NCBI RefSeq assembly: GCF_003703975.1
Contig: NZ_QTJY01000011.1
Location: 186,001-250,000, forward strand
Direction of reading: 5' to 3'
DNA: 64,000 bases
From: Larkinella soli
GTDB taxonomy: Bacteria; Bacteroidota; Bacteroidia; Cytophagales; Spirosomataceae
In this document: in pieces, positions 41,660 to 49,864 of the stretch
How positions within the stretch are numbered: the first letter of the stretch is position 1
Layout: the number at the start of each line of letters is the position of its first letter
Notes under the pieces: generated by a model
Seen by the model: only the letters and a program-made list of their open reading frames with translations
What the model was told of the DNA's origin: nothing
Databases searched by the model: none
Program-made: the position numbers and the translations under genes

Positions 41660-41723
41660 GGATTTCAAATGGTGTTGCCTTATACAATCAAAATCCGGGT
41701 TCAATTGTTTTTTGGGCCTATAT

Positions 41724-41740
41724 GTTAACTAAAAGTTAAC
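41724..41740. promoter_or_regulatory. Palindromic operator-like site
   Basis: GTTAACTAAAAGTTAAC: seven-base perfect arms around AAA, located between the divergent AI-2E transporter and VOC genes. A likely regulator site by symmetry and place only. Confidence 0.4.
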
Positions 41741-41788
41741 TGATAAAAAAATTTGATAGATCGGAGAAAAAATAACACAACTATATTA

Positions 41789-41796
41789 TACATTTG
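41789..41796 (+). promoter_or_regulatory. Bacteroidota -7 promoter element before the VOC gene
   Basis: TACATTTG, exact TAnnTTTG match, 33 bases before the ATG at 41830. It excludes an earlier ATG at 41794 as the start. Confidence 0.55.
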
Positions 41797-41829
41797 AGCC
41801 GTCAAAATATTCCTTCCTTTCCACTTCAA

Positions 41830-42252
41830 ATGATCCCGCTTATGAACCTCAATTGCTATCTGACCTTCAATGGCGACTGCGAACAGGCCATGAATTTCTA
41901 CAGCCAGGCGTTGAACGGCACAATCCAGTACATGCAGCGTTTTGGTGAGTCGCCGATGGAGATTCCCGAAACCGCCAAAAACCGGGTGATGCACGCCGTT
42001 CTGAGTTTCGGTGATAATGTGCTGATGGCGTCGGACAGCATGCCGGATTTTCCGGTACAGCCCGGCACCCATTGCAGCCTGTCACTGAATCTGACCTCCG
42101 GCGATGAAATTGAGCGGGTGTTCGGGGCGATCTCCGAAGGCGGAAACGTCACGATGCCGCTGGAGGATACCTTCTGGGGCGCCCGCTTCGGAATGTGTAC
42201 GGATCGGTTTGGGGTGAACTGGATGTTCAATTACGACCTTCCCAAGAATTAA
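41830..42252 (+). CDS. VOC family protein, PhnB-like
   Basis: A 140-residue protein of the vicinal oxygen chelate superfamily. MNLNCYLTFNGDCEQAMNFYSQAL and the end LEDTFWGARFGMCTDRFGVNWMFNYD are typical of the PhnB/YjdN branch, whose function is largely unknown; some act in antibiotic resistance or as metalloenzymes. Start at 41830 (or 41842, MNLNCYL). It has its own promoter and a good intrinsic terminator downstream. Confidence 0.88.
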   Translation: MIPLMNLNCYLTFNGDCEQAMNFYSQALNGTIQYMQRFGESPMEIPETAKNRVMHAVLSFGDNVLMASDSMPDFPVQPGTHCSLSLNLTSGDEIERVFGAISEGGNVTMPLEDTFWGARFGMCTDRFGVNWMFNYDLPKN

Positions 42253-42273
42253 ATGCAACCTTTTGCCATAACA

Positions 42274-42309
42274 AATCGCCCGACCGCATGAGCCGGGCGA
42301 TTGTTTTTT
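42274..42309 (+). terminator. Intrinsic terminator after the VOC gene
   Basis: Stem AATCGCCCG / CGGGCGATT followed by GTTTTTT; nine paired bases. It also faces the end of the convergent sdaA gene. Confidence 0.85.
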
Positions 42310-42312
42310 CCC

Positions 42313-43701
42313 TCAGCACTCGGTGGCACTGAGGGCCAGACCGGCTTCCGAAGTTTCCTTGTATTTGGTCGACATGTCCCGGCCCGTGGCCTTCATGACC
42401 TTGATCACGGCGTCGAGCGAAATCTTCTGATGAGACGGCAGCCCCGAGGTCGCCAGCAGGAAGGCGTTATAGGCTTTGACGGCGCCCATGGCATTCCGTT
42501 CGATGCAGGGAATCTGGACATACCCGCCGATGGGGTCGCAGGTCATGCCGAGGTGATGCTCGATGCCGATTTCGGCCGCGGCCTCGATGGCGTCGATGGA
42601 TTTGCCGGCGCAGTGGGTCAGGAAGGCCGCCCCCATGGCCGAAGCCGTTCCGATCTCGCCCATACAGCCCATCTCGGCTCCCGAAATGCTCGCGTTGTGT
42701 TTGACGAGAAAACCGACGGCCGCAGCCGCCATCATCCCCGAACGCAGCACCGCCCTGTCATAGTGAAAGTGATGGCGGGCCAGGTAGGTCAGGCCGGGTA
42801 TGACGCCCGAAGCGCCCGACGTCGGCGCGGTGACCACAATGCCGCCGGCCGCATTCTCTTCCGAAGCCGCCAGACAGTAGGCGTTCAGAAAAATCAGGAA
42901 ACGATCCGACGAGTGGGCCAGCCCGCAGGCCTGTTTATAGAGCACCGGCGCTTTCCGATGCAGTCGGATCGAACCGGGCAGGATGCCCCTGTGGCGCAGC
43001 CCGCGCCGGACGGCTTTATGCATGAAGTCCAGAATCCGGTCGATATCCTGAAAAACCTGCTTCCGGGTCCGTCCCGTCAGCGCCATCTCGTTGGCCAGCA
43101 TCAGTTGTTCGAGCGTCAGGTGATGGTCGTCCAGCTGGGTCTTCAATTCCTTCATGGTCCCATACGGATAAGGCAGAGCCCCCGATGAACCGGCTTGTTC
43201 CTCCCCTTTCCGCAGAATGAACCCGCCCCCGACCGAATAATATTCTTCTTCCAGCAAGGTGAGCGGTCCACCATCCGGCCCGGAGCCCGCCAGCCGCATC
43301 ACCATCGTATTGGCGTAGGGCGAATCATAGCGTTTCCGTTCGAAATGAATGTGTTCCGGTCCGACACCAAATTCGCGCTCCCCCACCCGGACCGGGTAGG
43401 TCTGCGCCGGGTCCTTCAGCAGGGCCAGCAGGGCAACCGGGTCGGTGGTATCGGGTTTCCAGCCGAGCAGTCCGGCCACCACGGCCCGGTCCGTGCCGTG
43501 TCCTTTTCCGGTGGCGCTCAGCGAACCGTAGAGATGCACATGAATGTCGGCGGCCTGTTGAAGGGACGTTTCCGGTAGTTGACCAAGCCGCTGAAGAAAA
43601 TCAAAAGCCGCCTTCATGGGACCGATCGTATGCGAACTCGAAGGCCCCGGACCGATCTTGAACAGATCGAAAATGGAGGTGGTGATTGGGGAATTATTCA
43701 T
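42313..43701 (-). CDS. sdaA: L-serine ammonia-lyase (iron-sulfur type)
   Basis: A 462-residue single-chain L-serine dehydratase that turns serine into pyruvate and ammonia. The N-terminal beta domain (SIFDLFKIGPGPSSSHTIGPMKAAFDFL) and the C-terminal alpha domain are fused, as in E. coli SdaA. Cysteines for the [4Fe-4S] cluster are in GCMGEIG, the segment around CAGKS, and TCDPIGGYVQIPCIER; SGASGVIPG and NAAGGIVVTAPTSGASG are the family core. Start ATG at 43701 (MNNSPITTSIFDLF); longer readings are not family-like. Divergent from a PQQ dehydrogenase by 51 bases. Confidence 0.95.
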   Translation of the reverse strand: MNNSPITTSIFDLFKIGPGPSSSHTIGPMKAAFDFLQRLGQLPETSLQQAADIHVHLYGSLSATGKGHGTDRAVVAGLLGWKPDTTDPVALLALLKDPAQTYPVRVGEREFGVGPEHIHFERKRYDSPYANTMVMRLAGSGPDGGPLTLLEEEYYSVGGGFILRKGEEQAGSSGALPYPYGTMKELKTQLDDHHLTLEQLMLANEMALTGRTRKQVFQDIDRILDFMHKAVRRGLRHRGILPGSIRLHRKAPVLYKQACGLAHSSDRFLIFLNAYCLAASEENAAGGIVVTAPTSGASGVIPGLTYLARHHFHYDRAVLRSGMMAAAAVGFLVKHNASISGAEMGCMGEIGTASAMGAAFLTHCAGKSIDAIEAAAEIGIEHHLGMTCDPIGGYVQIPCIERNAMGAVKAYNAFLLATSGLPSHQKISLDAVIKVMKATGRDMSTKYKETSEAGLALSATEC

Positions 43702-43752
43702 GAACTTGTAACTTTCACCAAAGTAATGAAATAATCCCTTTTCCTGAACCGG

Positions 43753-45882
43753 ATGAAACGTTTCCTTTTTCCCGTTGCCCTGCTCACGGCTTCGCTGCTC
43801 GGCGCGGCCCGTCTGATAACCACCTCCAACCCACCCGATACGCCCTCCCGGGAATGGCCCGAATACCTGGGCGGCCCCGACCGGAACCACTACTCCCCTC
43901 TCGATCAGATCGATGCCTCGAACGTCGGCCGGCTGAAGGTAGCCTGGGAATACCACTCGGGCGACTCGGGCCAGGTGCAGTGCAACGCGATCATCGTCGA
44001 CGGCACCCTCTACGGCGTCACGGCCTCCAACCGGGTGTTTGCGCTCGATGCCGCCAGCGGGAAGGAAAAATGGCGGTATGCGGAATCCGGCGCCGGCGGG
44101 CTGAACACCAACCGGGGCGTCGTCTACTGGTCGGACGGCAAGGGAACGGCCGCGGCCGACCAGCGCATTCTGTTCACCATCGGCTCCTCGCTCTGCGCCG
44201 TCGACGCCCGGACCGGCCAGTTAATTGCCGGTTTCGGAACCAACGGCAAGGTCAGCCTGAAAGCGGGCCTCGGCCCTACGGCCCAGGACAAGTTCGTGAT
44301 CTCGAACACGCCGGGCACCATCTATAACGACCTCATCATCATGCCGCTGCGGCTGTCGGAAGGCGCCGACGCGGCCCCGGGTTACATTCAGGCGTTCAAC
44401 GTCCGCACCGGCAAGCTGGCCTGGGTGTTCCGGACCATCCCGCTGCCGGGGGAATACGGCTACGAAACCTGGCCGAAAGACACCTATAAGAATACCGACG
44501 TCGGCGGGGCCAACTGCTGGTCCGGGATGTCCGTGGACCGGCAGCGGGGCATCCTCTTCGTGCCGACCGGCTCGGCGGCTTTCGACTTTTTCGGCGGCAA
44601 CCGCAAGGGCCAGAACCTGTTCGCCAACTGCCTGCTGGCGCTCGACGCCCGAACCGGTAAACGGCTCTGGCATTTCCAGTTCGTCCATCACGACGTCTGG
44701 GACCGCGACCTGCCGGCACCCCCGAATCTGGTGACGGTGCGCCGGGACGGTAAAAACGTGGATGCGGTGGCGCAGGTGACCAAATCGGGTCACGTGTTCG
44801 TCTTCGACCGGGTGACGGGCAAACCGCTTTTCCCGATTCAGGAAGTGGCTTTTCCGAAATCCGACCTGCCCGATGAACCGACCTGGCCGACGCAGCCGGT
44901 TCCGACCCTGCCCGCCCCCTTCTCCCGGCAAACCATCACCGAAGCCGATCTGAACCCCTATGCCGAAAACAAAGACTCGCTGCTGGCGACGTTCCGGCGG
45001 GCGAAAGTGGGGCCGTTCCAGCCGCTGGGCAAAACCCCGACCCTCGTTTATCCGGGTCTGGACGGCGGGGCGGAATGGGGCGGGGCCGCCGTGGACCCCG
45101 ACGGCATCATGTATGTCAACGCCAATGAGATGGCCTGGCTGCTCAGCCTGCGCGAAACACCCCGGGAGGAGGAACTGGCCCACCTCAGCCCCGGCCACCG
45201 GCTTTATACCATGAACTGCTCGGCCTGCCACGGCCCCGACCGGAAAGGCAATCCGGCCAGCGGTTATCCGTCGCTGGTCAACATCGGGCAACGGCGGGAG
45301 CGGGATTATGTAACTCGACTGATTTCCAGCGGAAAAGGCATGATGCCGGGCTTCTCCTCCCTCTCCGAACTGGATAAGCAGGCATTGACCTCCTTCCTCT
45401 TCGGAGATGAGAAAGTAGAGGCCGCTTCGGCGCCTTCGGGCAAAAAAGGGCCGTTCGTTCCCTATAAATTCAACGGTTATAACAAGTTCCTCGACAGCAA
45501 GGGCTATCCCGGCATCCGGCCTCCCTGGGGCACGCTGACGGCCATCAACCTCAACACCGGCCGGCATCTGTGGCAGGTGCCGTTCGGGGAGCTGAAAGAA
45601 CTGACGGCCAAAGGCATACCGGCCACCGGGGCGGAGAGTTACGGCGGGCCGGTCGTGACCAAAAGCGGGCTGCTGTTCATCGCGGCCAGCAAGGACGGCA
45701 CCATCCGGGCGTTTGACAAAAGGACGGGAAAAATCCTGTGGCAGGCCGATCTGCCGGCCCCCGGTTTTGCCACGCCCAGCACCTACGAGGTCAATGGGAA
45801 GCAATACGTGGTGGTGGCCTGCGGGGGCACCAAGCTCGGCACCCGCAAGGGCGACAGCTACGTGGCCTACGCCCTGCCCTGA
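43753..45882 (+). CDS. PQQ-dependent dehydrogenase with embedded cytochrome c domain
   Basis: A 709-residue exported quinoprotein with a signal peptide (MKRFLFPVALLTASLLGAAR). The eight-bladed PQQ propeller is marked by repeated AxDAxTGKxxW motifs (ALDAASGKEKWRYA, AVDARTGQLIAGF, ALDARTGKRLWHFQ, VFDRVTGKPLF, AFDKRTGKILWQAD). Inside it, before the last blades, is a haem-binding site C489-SAC-H493 (NCSACHGPDRKGN) in a small cytochrome c domain with a distal methionine candidate in GMMPGF. Electrons would pass from substrate to PQQ to haem and on to the respiratory chain. Substrate is likely a sugar or alcohol; the family is close to membrane glucose dehydrogenase-like proteins. No PQQ biosynthesis genes are near. 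Confidence 0.9.
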   Translation: MKRFLFPVALLTASLLGAARLITTSNPPDTPSREWPEYLGGPDRNHYSPLDQIDASNVGRLKVAWEYHSGDSGQVQCNAIIVDGTLYGVTASNRVFALDAASGKEKWRYAESGAGGLNTNRGVVYWSDGKGTAAADQRILFTIGSSLCAVDARTGQLIAGFGTNGKVSLKAGLGPTAQDKFVISNTPGTIYNDLIIMPLRLSEGADAAPGYIQAFNVRTGKLAWVFRTIPLPGEYGYETWPKDTYKNTDVGGANCWSGMSVDRQRGILFVPTGSAAFDFFGGNRKGQNLFANCLLALDARTGKRLWHFQFVHHDVWDRDLPAPPNLVTVRRDGKNVDAVAQVTKSGHVFVFDRVTGKPLFPIQEVAFPKSDLPDEPTWPTQPVPTLPAPFSRQTITEADLNPYAENKDSLLATFRRAKVGPFQPLGKTPTLVYPGLDGGAEWGGAAVDPDGIMYVNANEMAWLLSLRETPREEELAHLSPGHRLYTMNCSACHGPDRKGNPASGYPSLVNIGQRRERDYVTRLISSGKGMMPGFSSLSELDKQALTSFLFGDEKVEAASAPSGKKGPFVPYKFNGYNKFLDSKGYPGIRPPWGTLTAINLNTGRHLWQVPFGELKELTAKGIPATGAESYGGPVVTKSGLLFIAASKDGTIRAFDKRTGKILWQADLPAPGFATPSTYEVNGKQYVVVACGGTKLGTRKGDSYVAYALP

Positions 45883-45884
45883 GG

Positions 45885-46733
45885 TCAGGGAAACAGGGCT
45901 TTCCGGTAGTCGCCGGGGGTCTGGCCGGTGCGGTGTTTGAACACCTTATTGAAGTGAGACAGGTTGTTGAAGCCGCTTTCGAAACAGACCTCCGTCACGC
46001 TGCGGTCGCCGGCCAGCAGCTTGCGGGCCTGCGTGATCCGGAACTCGTTGACGAAATCCGTAAAGGTCATCTGGGTCATTTTCCGGAAATACCGGCAGAA
46101 GGCCGGCACGGTCATTCCCGCCAGCGAAGCCACCTCCTGCATGGCGATGGGTTGCGAAAAGTGGGTCTCGACGAAGCCGTAGATCCGATTGATCCGGTCC
46201 TGCTCGCGGCCGTTCAGGTCGAGGGAAAAGCCCTGCGCATTCAGAATGACGTATTCATTCGAAACCGCCAGCTGCTGAAAGAGATCGAGCAGGGTCATCA
46301 GCCGCTCGAAGGGAGAAAGGCCGGGCAGGGCTGCCAGCTTTTCACCGGCCCGTCGTTTGGTTTCCCCGAAAAAGGAGATGCCCTGGTGCGACCGGTCGAA
46401 CAGCCGCCGGATGGCTGCCATCTCGGGTTTCAGCAGAAAATCCTTTCCCAGAAAATCTTCCTTCAGCTGCACCACGATTTCCTCGAAGGCGCCGGTGATG
46501 CCGTGGCTGAAATTCAGGTGGGGCAAATTCGGACCCATGAATACCAGGTCGCCGTTTTCGTAGGTGGAAATATGATGTCCGACATGCCGCTTGCCGTTGC
46601 CGTAGGGGACAAAAACGATTTCGTATTCCGGGTGGTAATGCCAGTACACCCAGCAGCTGTCCGGCTCGGTGTGGTGGATCAGGCGAAAGGAACTCCCGAA
46701 CTCCGGCTCGATTTTTTCGAATTGCAGCTTCAT
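45885..46733 (-). CDS. AraC-family regulator with cupin N-terminus
   Basis: A 282-residue regulator. The N-terminal cupin (WVYWHYHPEYEIVFVPYGNGKRHVGHHI, about 33-60) is typical of sugar-sensing AraC proteins. The C-terminal DNA-binding domain (about 180-282) has AMQEVASLAGMTVPAFCRYFRKMTQMTFTDFVNEFRI and SVTEVCFESGFNNLSHFNKVFKHRTGQTPGDYRK, the two expected helix-turn-helix units. It is convergent with the PQQ dehydrogenase (two-base gap) and divergent from an MFS-VOC-HAD operon, which it probably controls. Confidence 0.9.
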   Translation of the reverse strand: MKLQFEKIEPEFGSSFRLIHHTEPDSCWVYWHYHPEYEIVFVPYGNGKRHVGHHISTYENGDLVFMGPNLPHLNFSHGITGAFEEIVVQLKEDFLGKDFLLKPEMAAIRRLFDRSHQGISFFGETKRRAGEKLAALPGLSPFERLMTLLDLFQQLAVSNEYVILNAQGFSLDLNGREQDRINRIYGFVETHFSQPIAMQEVASLAGMTVPAFCRYFRKMTQMTFTDFVNEFRITQARKLLAGDRSVTEVCFESGFNNLSHFNKVFKHRTGQTPGDYRKALFP

Positions 46734-46839
46734 ACAGGCTGTGCTCAGTTAACACAAATTTAACCGGTTTCCCGCTAATCCCGTCAATACAGCACAAAAA
46801 GTGGGTAATTAAACAAAGGATTTCCGTTCAGCCGCGACG

Positions 46840-46847
46840 TACCTTTG
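46840..46847 (+). promoter_or_regulatory. Bacteroidota -7 promoter element for the MFS operon
   Basis: TACCTTTG, exact TAnnTTTG match, 26 bases before the ATG at 46874 in the divergent region shared with the AraC gene. Confidence 0.6.
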
Positions 46848-46873
46848 TAAAGCCGATCGAAAGACATCGCACC

Positions 46874-48061
46874 ATGAATACAACCGTTGATGAATTGTCC
46901 AGGCCGACGCTTGGAAAAAGTCTCCAGACCTTCTTTACGCTTCCCCAGGCCCGCGCCGTCGGGCTTGTCTTTGCTTCGGAAAGCCTGCTTTTGGGCAGTT
47001 GGGTGGCCCATATTCCGTACGTCAAGGCGAAACTGGGCCTGACCGACGCCCAACTGGGGCTGGCCCTGTTCGGACTGCCGGCGGGGCTGATCCTGATGAA
47101 CCCGATGACCGGCTGGATCATCGGGCGGATCGGGGCGGCCCGGGCCTGTTTCCTGAGCGCCCTGGCCCTCTGTTTCAGCGCCCTGTTCCCGATCAATGCC
47201 CCGAACATGGTGGTACTGGCGGCCGGGCTGTTTTTCATCGGCCTGAGCAGCGCCCTGCTGAACGTGGCGATGAACACCTGCGCCACGGACGTGGAACGCG
47301 AACACGGTATTTCCATCATGTCGTCCTGCCACGGCATGTGGAGCCTCGGCGGGATGATCGGGTCGCTGATTGCGGGCGTCATGATCGCCTTTCACCTGCC
47401 TCCCCCGGTCCACATCCTGGGGATGATTGCCTCCATCCTGACGCTCACCCTTGCCATGCGTCCCATTCTGGCGGCCATACCACCCCAGGCCCATTCCGGC
47501 TCCCAGACGGCTTTTGTCCGGCCGAACCTGATGCTGTTTCTGATGATCCTGATCGGGCTGGCCCTGGCGATGGGTGAAGGAGTGGCGCTCGACTGGAGCG
47601 CGGTCTATTTGCGGGAGTCGGCCGGGGCGACGAGCCAGATTGCCGCCCTCGGTTTCGGCAGTTTTTCGCTCGCCATGACCCTCGGGCGGTTTATGGGCGA
47701 CACGATCATTCCGCGGTACGGTGCCCGGCGGCTGCTGGGCCTCGGCAGCCTCGTGGCGGCTTCGGGCCTGCTTCTGGCGGTGGCCCTGCCCAGCCCCATT
47801 CCGGTGCTGACGGGTTTCGTCCTGCTCGGCGCAGGCAGTTCGCTCGGCGCGCCGATCCTATATGCAGCTTCCATGCGGATTCCCGGCATTCCGCCGGCGA
47901 CGGGCCTGGCTACCTTTGCTAGCTTCAGCTTTGTGGGCTTTCTGGCCGGGCCGCCCGTCATCGGATTCGTGGCCGAAGCCTACGGAATGGCTTACGGCCT
48001 GGGGCTGGTGGCCCTGCTGCTGATCCTGACCGCCGTTCTTACCCTAAAAGTAAAACTGTAG
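46874..48061 (+). CDS. MFS transporter, YbjJ-like (paralogue of the one at 568)
   Basis: A 395-residue MFS protein with about 12 membrane segments: LGSWVAHIPYVKAKLGLTDAQLG, the loop IIGRIGAARACFL, and EGVALDWSAVYL (about 232-243), which matches the E-G-x-x-x-D-W-S motif of the paralogue. It heads a three-gene operon: its stop codon TAG directly precedes the ATG of the VOC gene. The neighbouring AraC regulator suggests an inducible solute; the later HAD phosphatase fits a phosphorylated sugar, but substrate is unproven. Confidence 0.88.
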   Translation: MNTTVDELSRPTLGKSLQTFFTLPQARAVGLVFASESLLLGSWVAHIPYVKAKLGLTDAQLGLALFGLPAGLILMNPMTGWIIGRIGAARACFLSALALCFSALFPINAPNMVVLAAGLFFIGLSSALLNVAMNTCATDVEREHGISIMSSCHGMWSLGGMIGSLIAGVMIAFHLPPPVHILGMIASILTLTLAMRPILAAIPPQAHSGSQTAFVRPNLMLFLMILIGLALAMGEGVALDWSAVYLRESAGATSQIAALGFGSFSLAMTLGRFMGDTIIPRYGARRLLGLGSLVAASGLLLAVALPSPIPVLTGFVLLGAGSSLGAPILYAASMRIPGIPPATGLATFASFSFVGFLAGPPVIGFVAEAYGMAYGLGLVALLLILTAVLTLKVKL

Positions 48062-48448
48062 ATGATTGCCCACCTTGCCATCTGGGCGCGCGATCTGGAA
48101 CGGATGCGCGGTTTTTATGAAACCTATTTCGGGGCGGTGGCCGGAGAGCGGTACCACAATCCGAAGAAAGGCTTCACTTCCTATTTTCTGTCCTTCGGGG
48201 AAGGCTGCCGGCTGGAACTGATGCACCGCGCCGACATCCCGGCCGATGCGAGCGACCCCATCGCCCAGCGAACCGGCCTGATCCATTTCGCCCTGAGGTT
48301 AGAAAGCCGGGAAGCCGTCGACGCCCTGACCGACCGGCTCCGGCAGGATGGATACGTCGTGGCCGACGGCCCGCGCACCACCGGCGACGGCTATTATGAA
48401 AGTGTAGTACTGGACCCGGAACAAAACCGGATCGAAATAACGATATAA
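48062..48448 (+). CDS. VOC family protein, glyoxalase/bleomycin-resistance-like
   Basis: A 128-residue protein of the vicinal oxygen chelate fold: HLAIWARDLERMRGFYETYFGA at the start, GLIHFALRLESREAVDALTDRLRQDGY in the middle, and GYYESVVLDPEQNRIEIT at the end, with metal-ligand positions His3/Glu126-like conserved. Substrate unknown. It starts at the base after the upstream MFS stop and is 4 bases before the HAD gene, so the three are one translation-coupled operon. Confidence 0.87.
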   Translation: MIAHLAIWARDLERMRGFYETYFGAVAGERYHNPKKGFTSYFLSFGEGCRLELMHRADIPADASDPIAQRTGLIHFALRLESREAVDALTDRLRQDGYVVADGPRTTGDGYYESVVLDPEQNRIEITI

Positions 48449-48452
48449 GAAT

Positions 48453-49127
48453 ATGTTAGCAGCCATTTTCGACATGGACGGTGTCATCGTCGACACCAAC
48501 CCCCACCACCGGATCGCCTGGCGCGAATATTACCACCGATACGGAAAAACGCTGAGTGACGAGGATTTTGTCCGGTATGTATCGGGCAAACACAACCTGG
48601 ACATTCTGGCCCACCTCTTCCCCGACCGGGCGCTTTCGCCGGAGGAAGCCCGGCAACTGGCTTACGACAAGGAAGCCCTGTTCCGCGAACTGTACCGCCC
48701 GCACATTACGCCGGTGCCCGGTCTTGTGGCGTTTTTAAAGGCCCTGAAGGCCGCCGGTATCAAAACGGCGGTGGCTACCTCGGCACCGGTCGAAAACCTC
48801 GATTTTGTGATGGAAGCCCTCGACCTGCGAGGTTACTTCGATGTGCTGCTGGACGAAAGCCTGGTGACCCATCCCAAACCCGACCCGGAAATCTACCGGA
48901 AAGCCATGAGCCTGCTGGGCGTCGAACCGCAGGACGCGGTGGTGTTCGAAGACTCCTCGACGGGCATCCGGGCCGGTAAAGGGTCCGGGGCCACCGTGAT
49001 CGGTCTGAGTACGACCCAACCGGCGGAGGAATTACTGGCGGTCGGGGCCGACGAGGTCATCCGGGATTTTAACGAATTCGACATCGCCCGTTTTCAGGGC
49101 CTTTCCGCCCGCTCGGTTTCGGCCTGA
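48453..49127 (+). CDS. HAD-superfamily phosphatase/phosphoglucomutase-like
   Basis: A 224-residue HAD enzyme, subfamily IA. Motif I is IFDMDGVIVDT (D7 nucleophile, D9 acid), motif II ATSAPVEN (T/S), motif III and IV around KPDPEIYRKAMSLLG and VFEDSSTGIRAG. The wording DMDGVIVDTNPHH and the cap with HRIAWREYYHRYGK resemble beta-phosphoglucomutase or sugar-phosphate phosphatases. Its last 34 bases overlap the convergent MOSC gene. Final gene of the MFS operon; may dephosphorylate the imported sugar phosphate or repair it. Confidence 0.88.
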   Translation: MLAAIFDMDGVIVDTNPHHRIAWREYYHRYGKTLSDEDFVRYVSGKHNLDILAHLFPDRALSPEEARQLAYDKEALFRELYRPHITPVPGLVAFLKALKAAGIKTAVATSAPVENLDFVMEALDLRGYFDVLLDESLVTHPKPDPEIYRKAMSLLGVEPQDAVVFEDSSTGIRAGKGSGATVIGLSTTQPAEELLAVGADEVIRDFNEFDIARFQGLSARSVSA

Positions 49128-49633
49128 TCTTCGGGCAGAACGACGACCGTATCACCAACCCGAATCCGGCCCCCCTGTAGAACCCGGGCCGTCAGACCCC
49201 CGTGGCCGCGCATGGCGTTGTACCCGCCCGGCCCGAGGTTGGCTTCCATCCGGGAGCAGGGATGACAGGGGCCGGTTATCTTCAGGATCACCGTTTCGCC
49301 GATTTGAATCTGCTGGTCTTTGAGGGCCAGCAGGTTTAGGCCGGCCACCACGATATTTCTCCGCAGCAGGCCAGGGTCTACCGATTCGCGGCCGGCCAGC
49401 GCGGCAATGGCGGGCAGGTGTTCCGCCTGAATCAGCGTAATATGCCGATTTCCGTTCCGGCCGCCGTAATGGTCGCCGACCAGGCCGGCCCGCTCCGAGA
49501 CTTCCACTTCCTCCATCACCTTCACCGGTTCATGCCGTTCCGGCCGAATGCCGATCCATGCCACCCGACCCGGTCGGGGAAAGGTATTCATCAGGGTCTT
49601 CAACTGTGTTTCCATCGTTCCTTCGTCTGCCAT
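49094..49633 (-). CDS. MOSC-domain protein
   Basis: A 179-residue MOSC domain, the sulfur-carrier fold also found in molybdenum-cofactor sulfurases and YiiM-type proteins. GLVGDHYGGRNGNRHITLIQAEHL is the N-terminal signature; GPCHPCSRMEANLGPGGYNAMRGHGG holds the conserved cysteine expected to carry sulfur. Such short proteins are thought to shuttle sulfur or detoxify N-hydroxylated compounds with molybdenum enzymes. The start could be 49633 or an internal ATG at 49615 (METQLKTLMN). Overlaps the HAD gene tail-to-tail. Confidence 0.88.
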   Translation of the reverse strand: MADEGTMETQLKTLMNTFPRPGRVAWIGIRPERHEPVKVMEEVEVSERAGLVGDHYGGRNGNRHITLIQAEHLPAIAALAGRESVDPGLLRRNIVVAGLNLLALKDQQIQIGETVILKITGPCHPCSRMEANLGPGGYNAMRGHGGLTARVLQGGRIRVGDTVVVLPEDQAETERAERP

Positions 49634-49864
49634 TCCGGCCCGGCCTCAACCCTCCGCCGTTCATTTCCCTGCCGGAAGCCATCTATTCCTAAAATTCACA
49701 GATTTAAAAATTAGGTTTACTTTTTAAGTGTTTTTGTTTTAAATTTTTAATAATCCGCAAATTTAAGTTCTGTTTTCAACCTTATTTTAATATTTTCCAC
49801 TCGATTTTCTGAAAACAGCAAAATATTTACACTGCGTAACTTTCAACGAACCTAACCACTTTCT
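49634..49864. other. AT-rich promoter region of the susCD operon
   Basis: 231 bases, mostly A+T, without a credible gene. TAACTTTC (49837-49844) is one base off the TAnnTTTG element and sits 20 bases before the susC start. No terminator-like hairpin is seen. Confidence 0.5.

Noticed and set aside
44221-45804. A 527-residue minus-strand frame opposite the PQQ dehydrogenase
   Set aside because: Antisense shadow; the propeller and haem motifs are on the plus strand.
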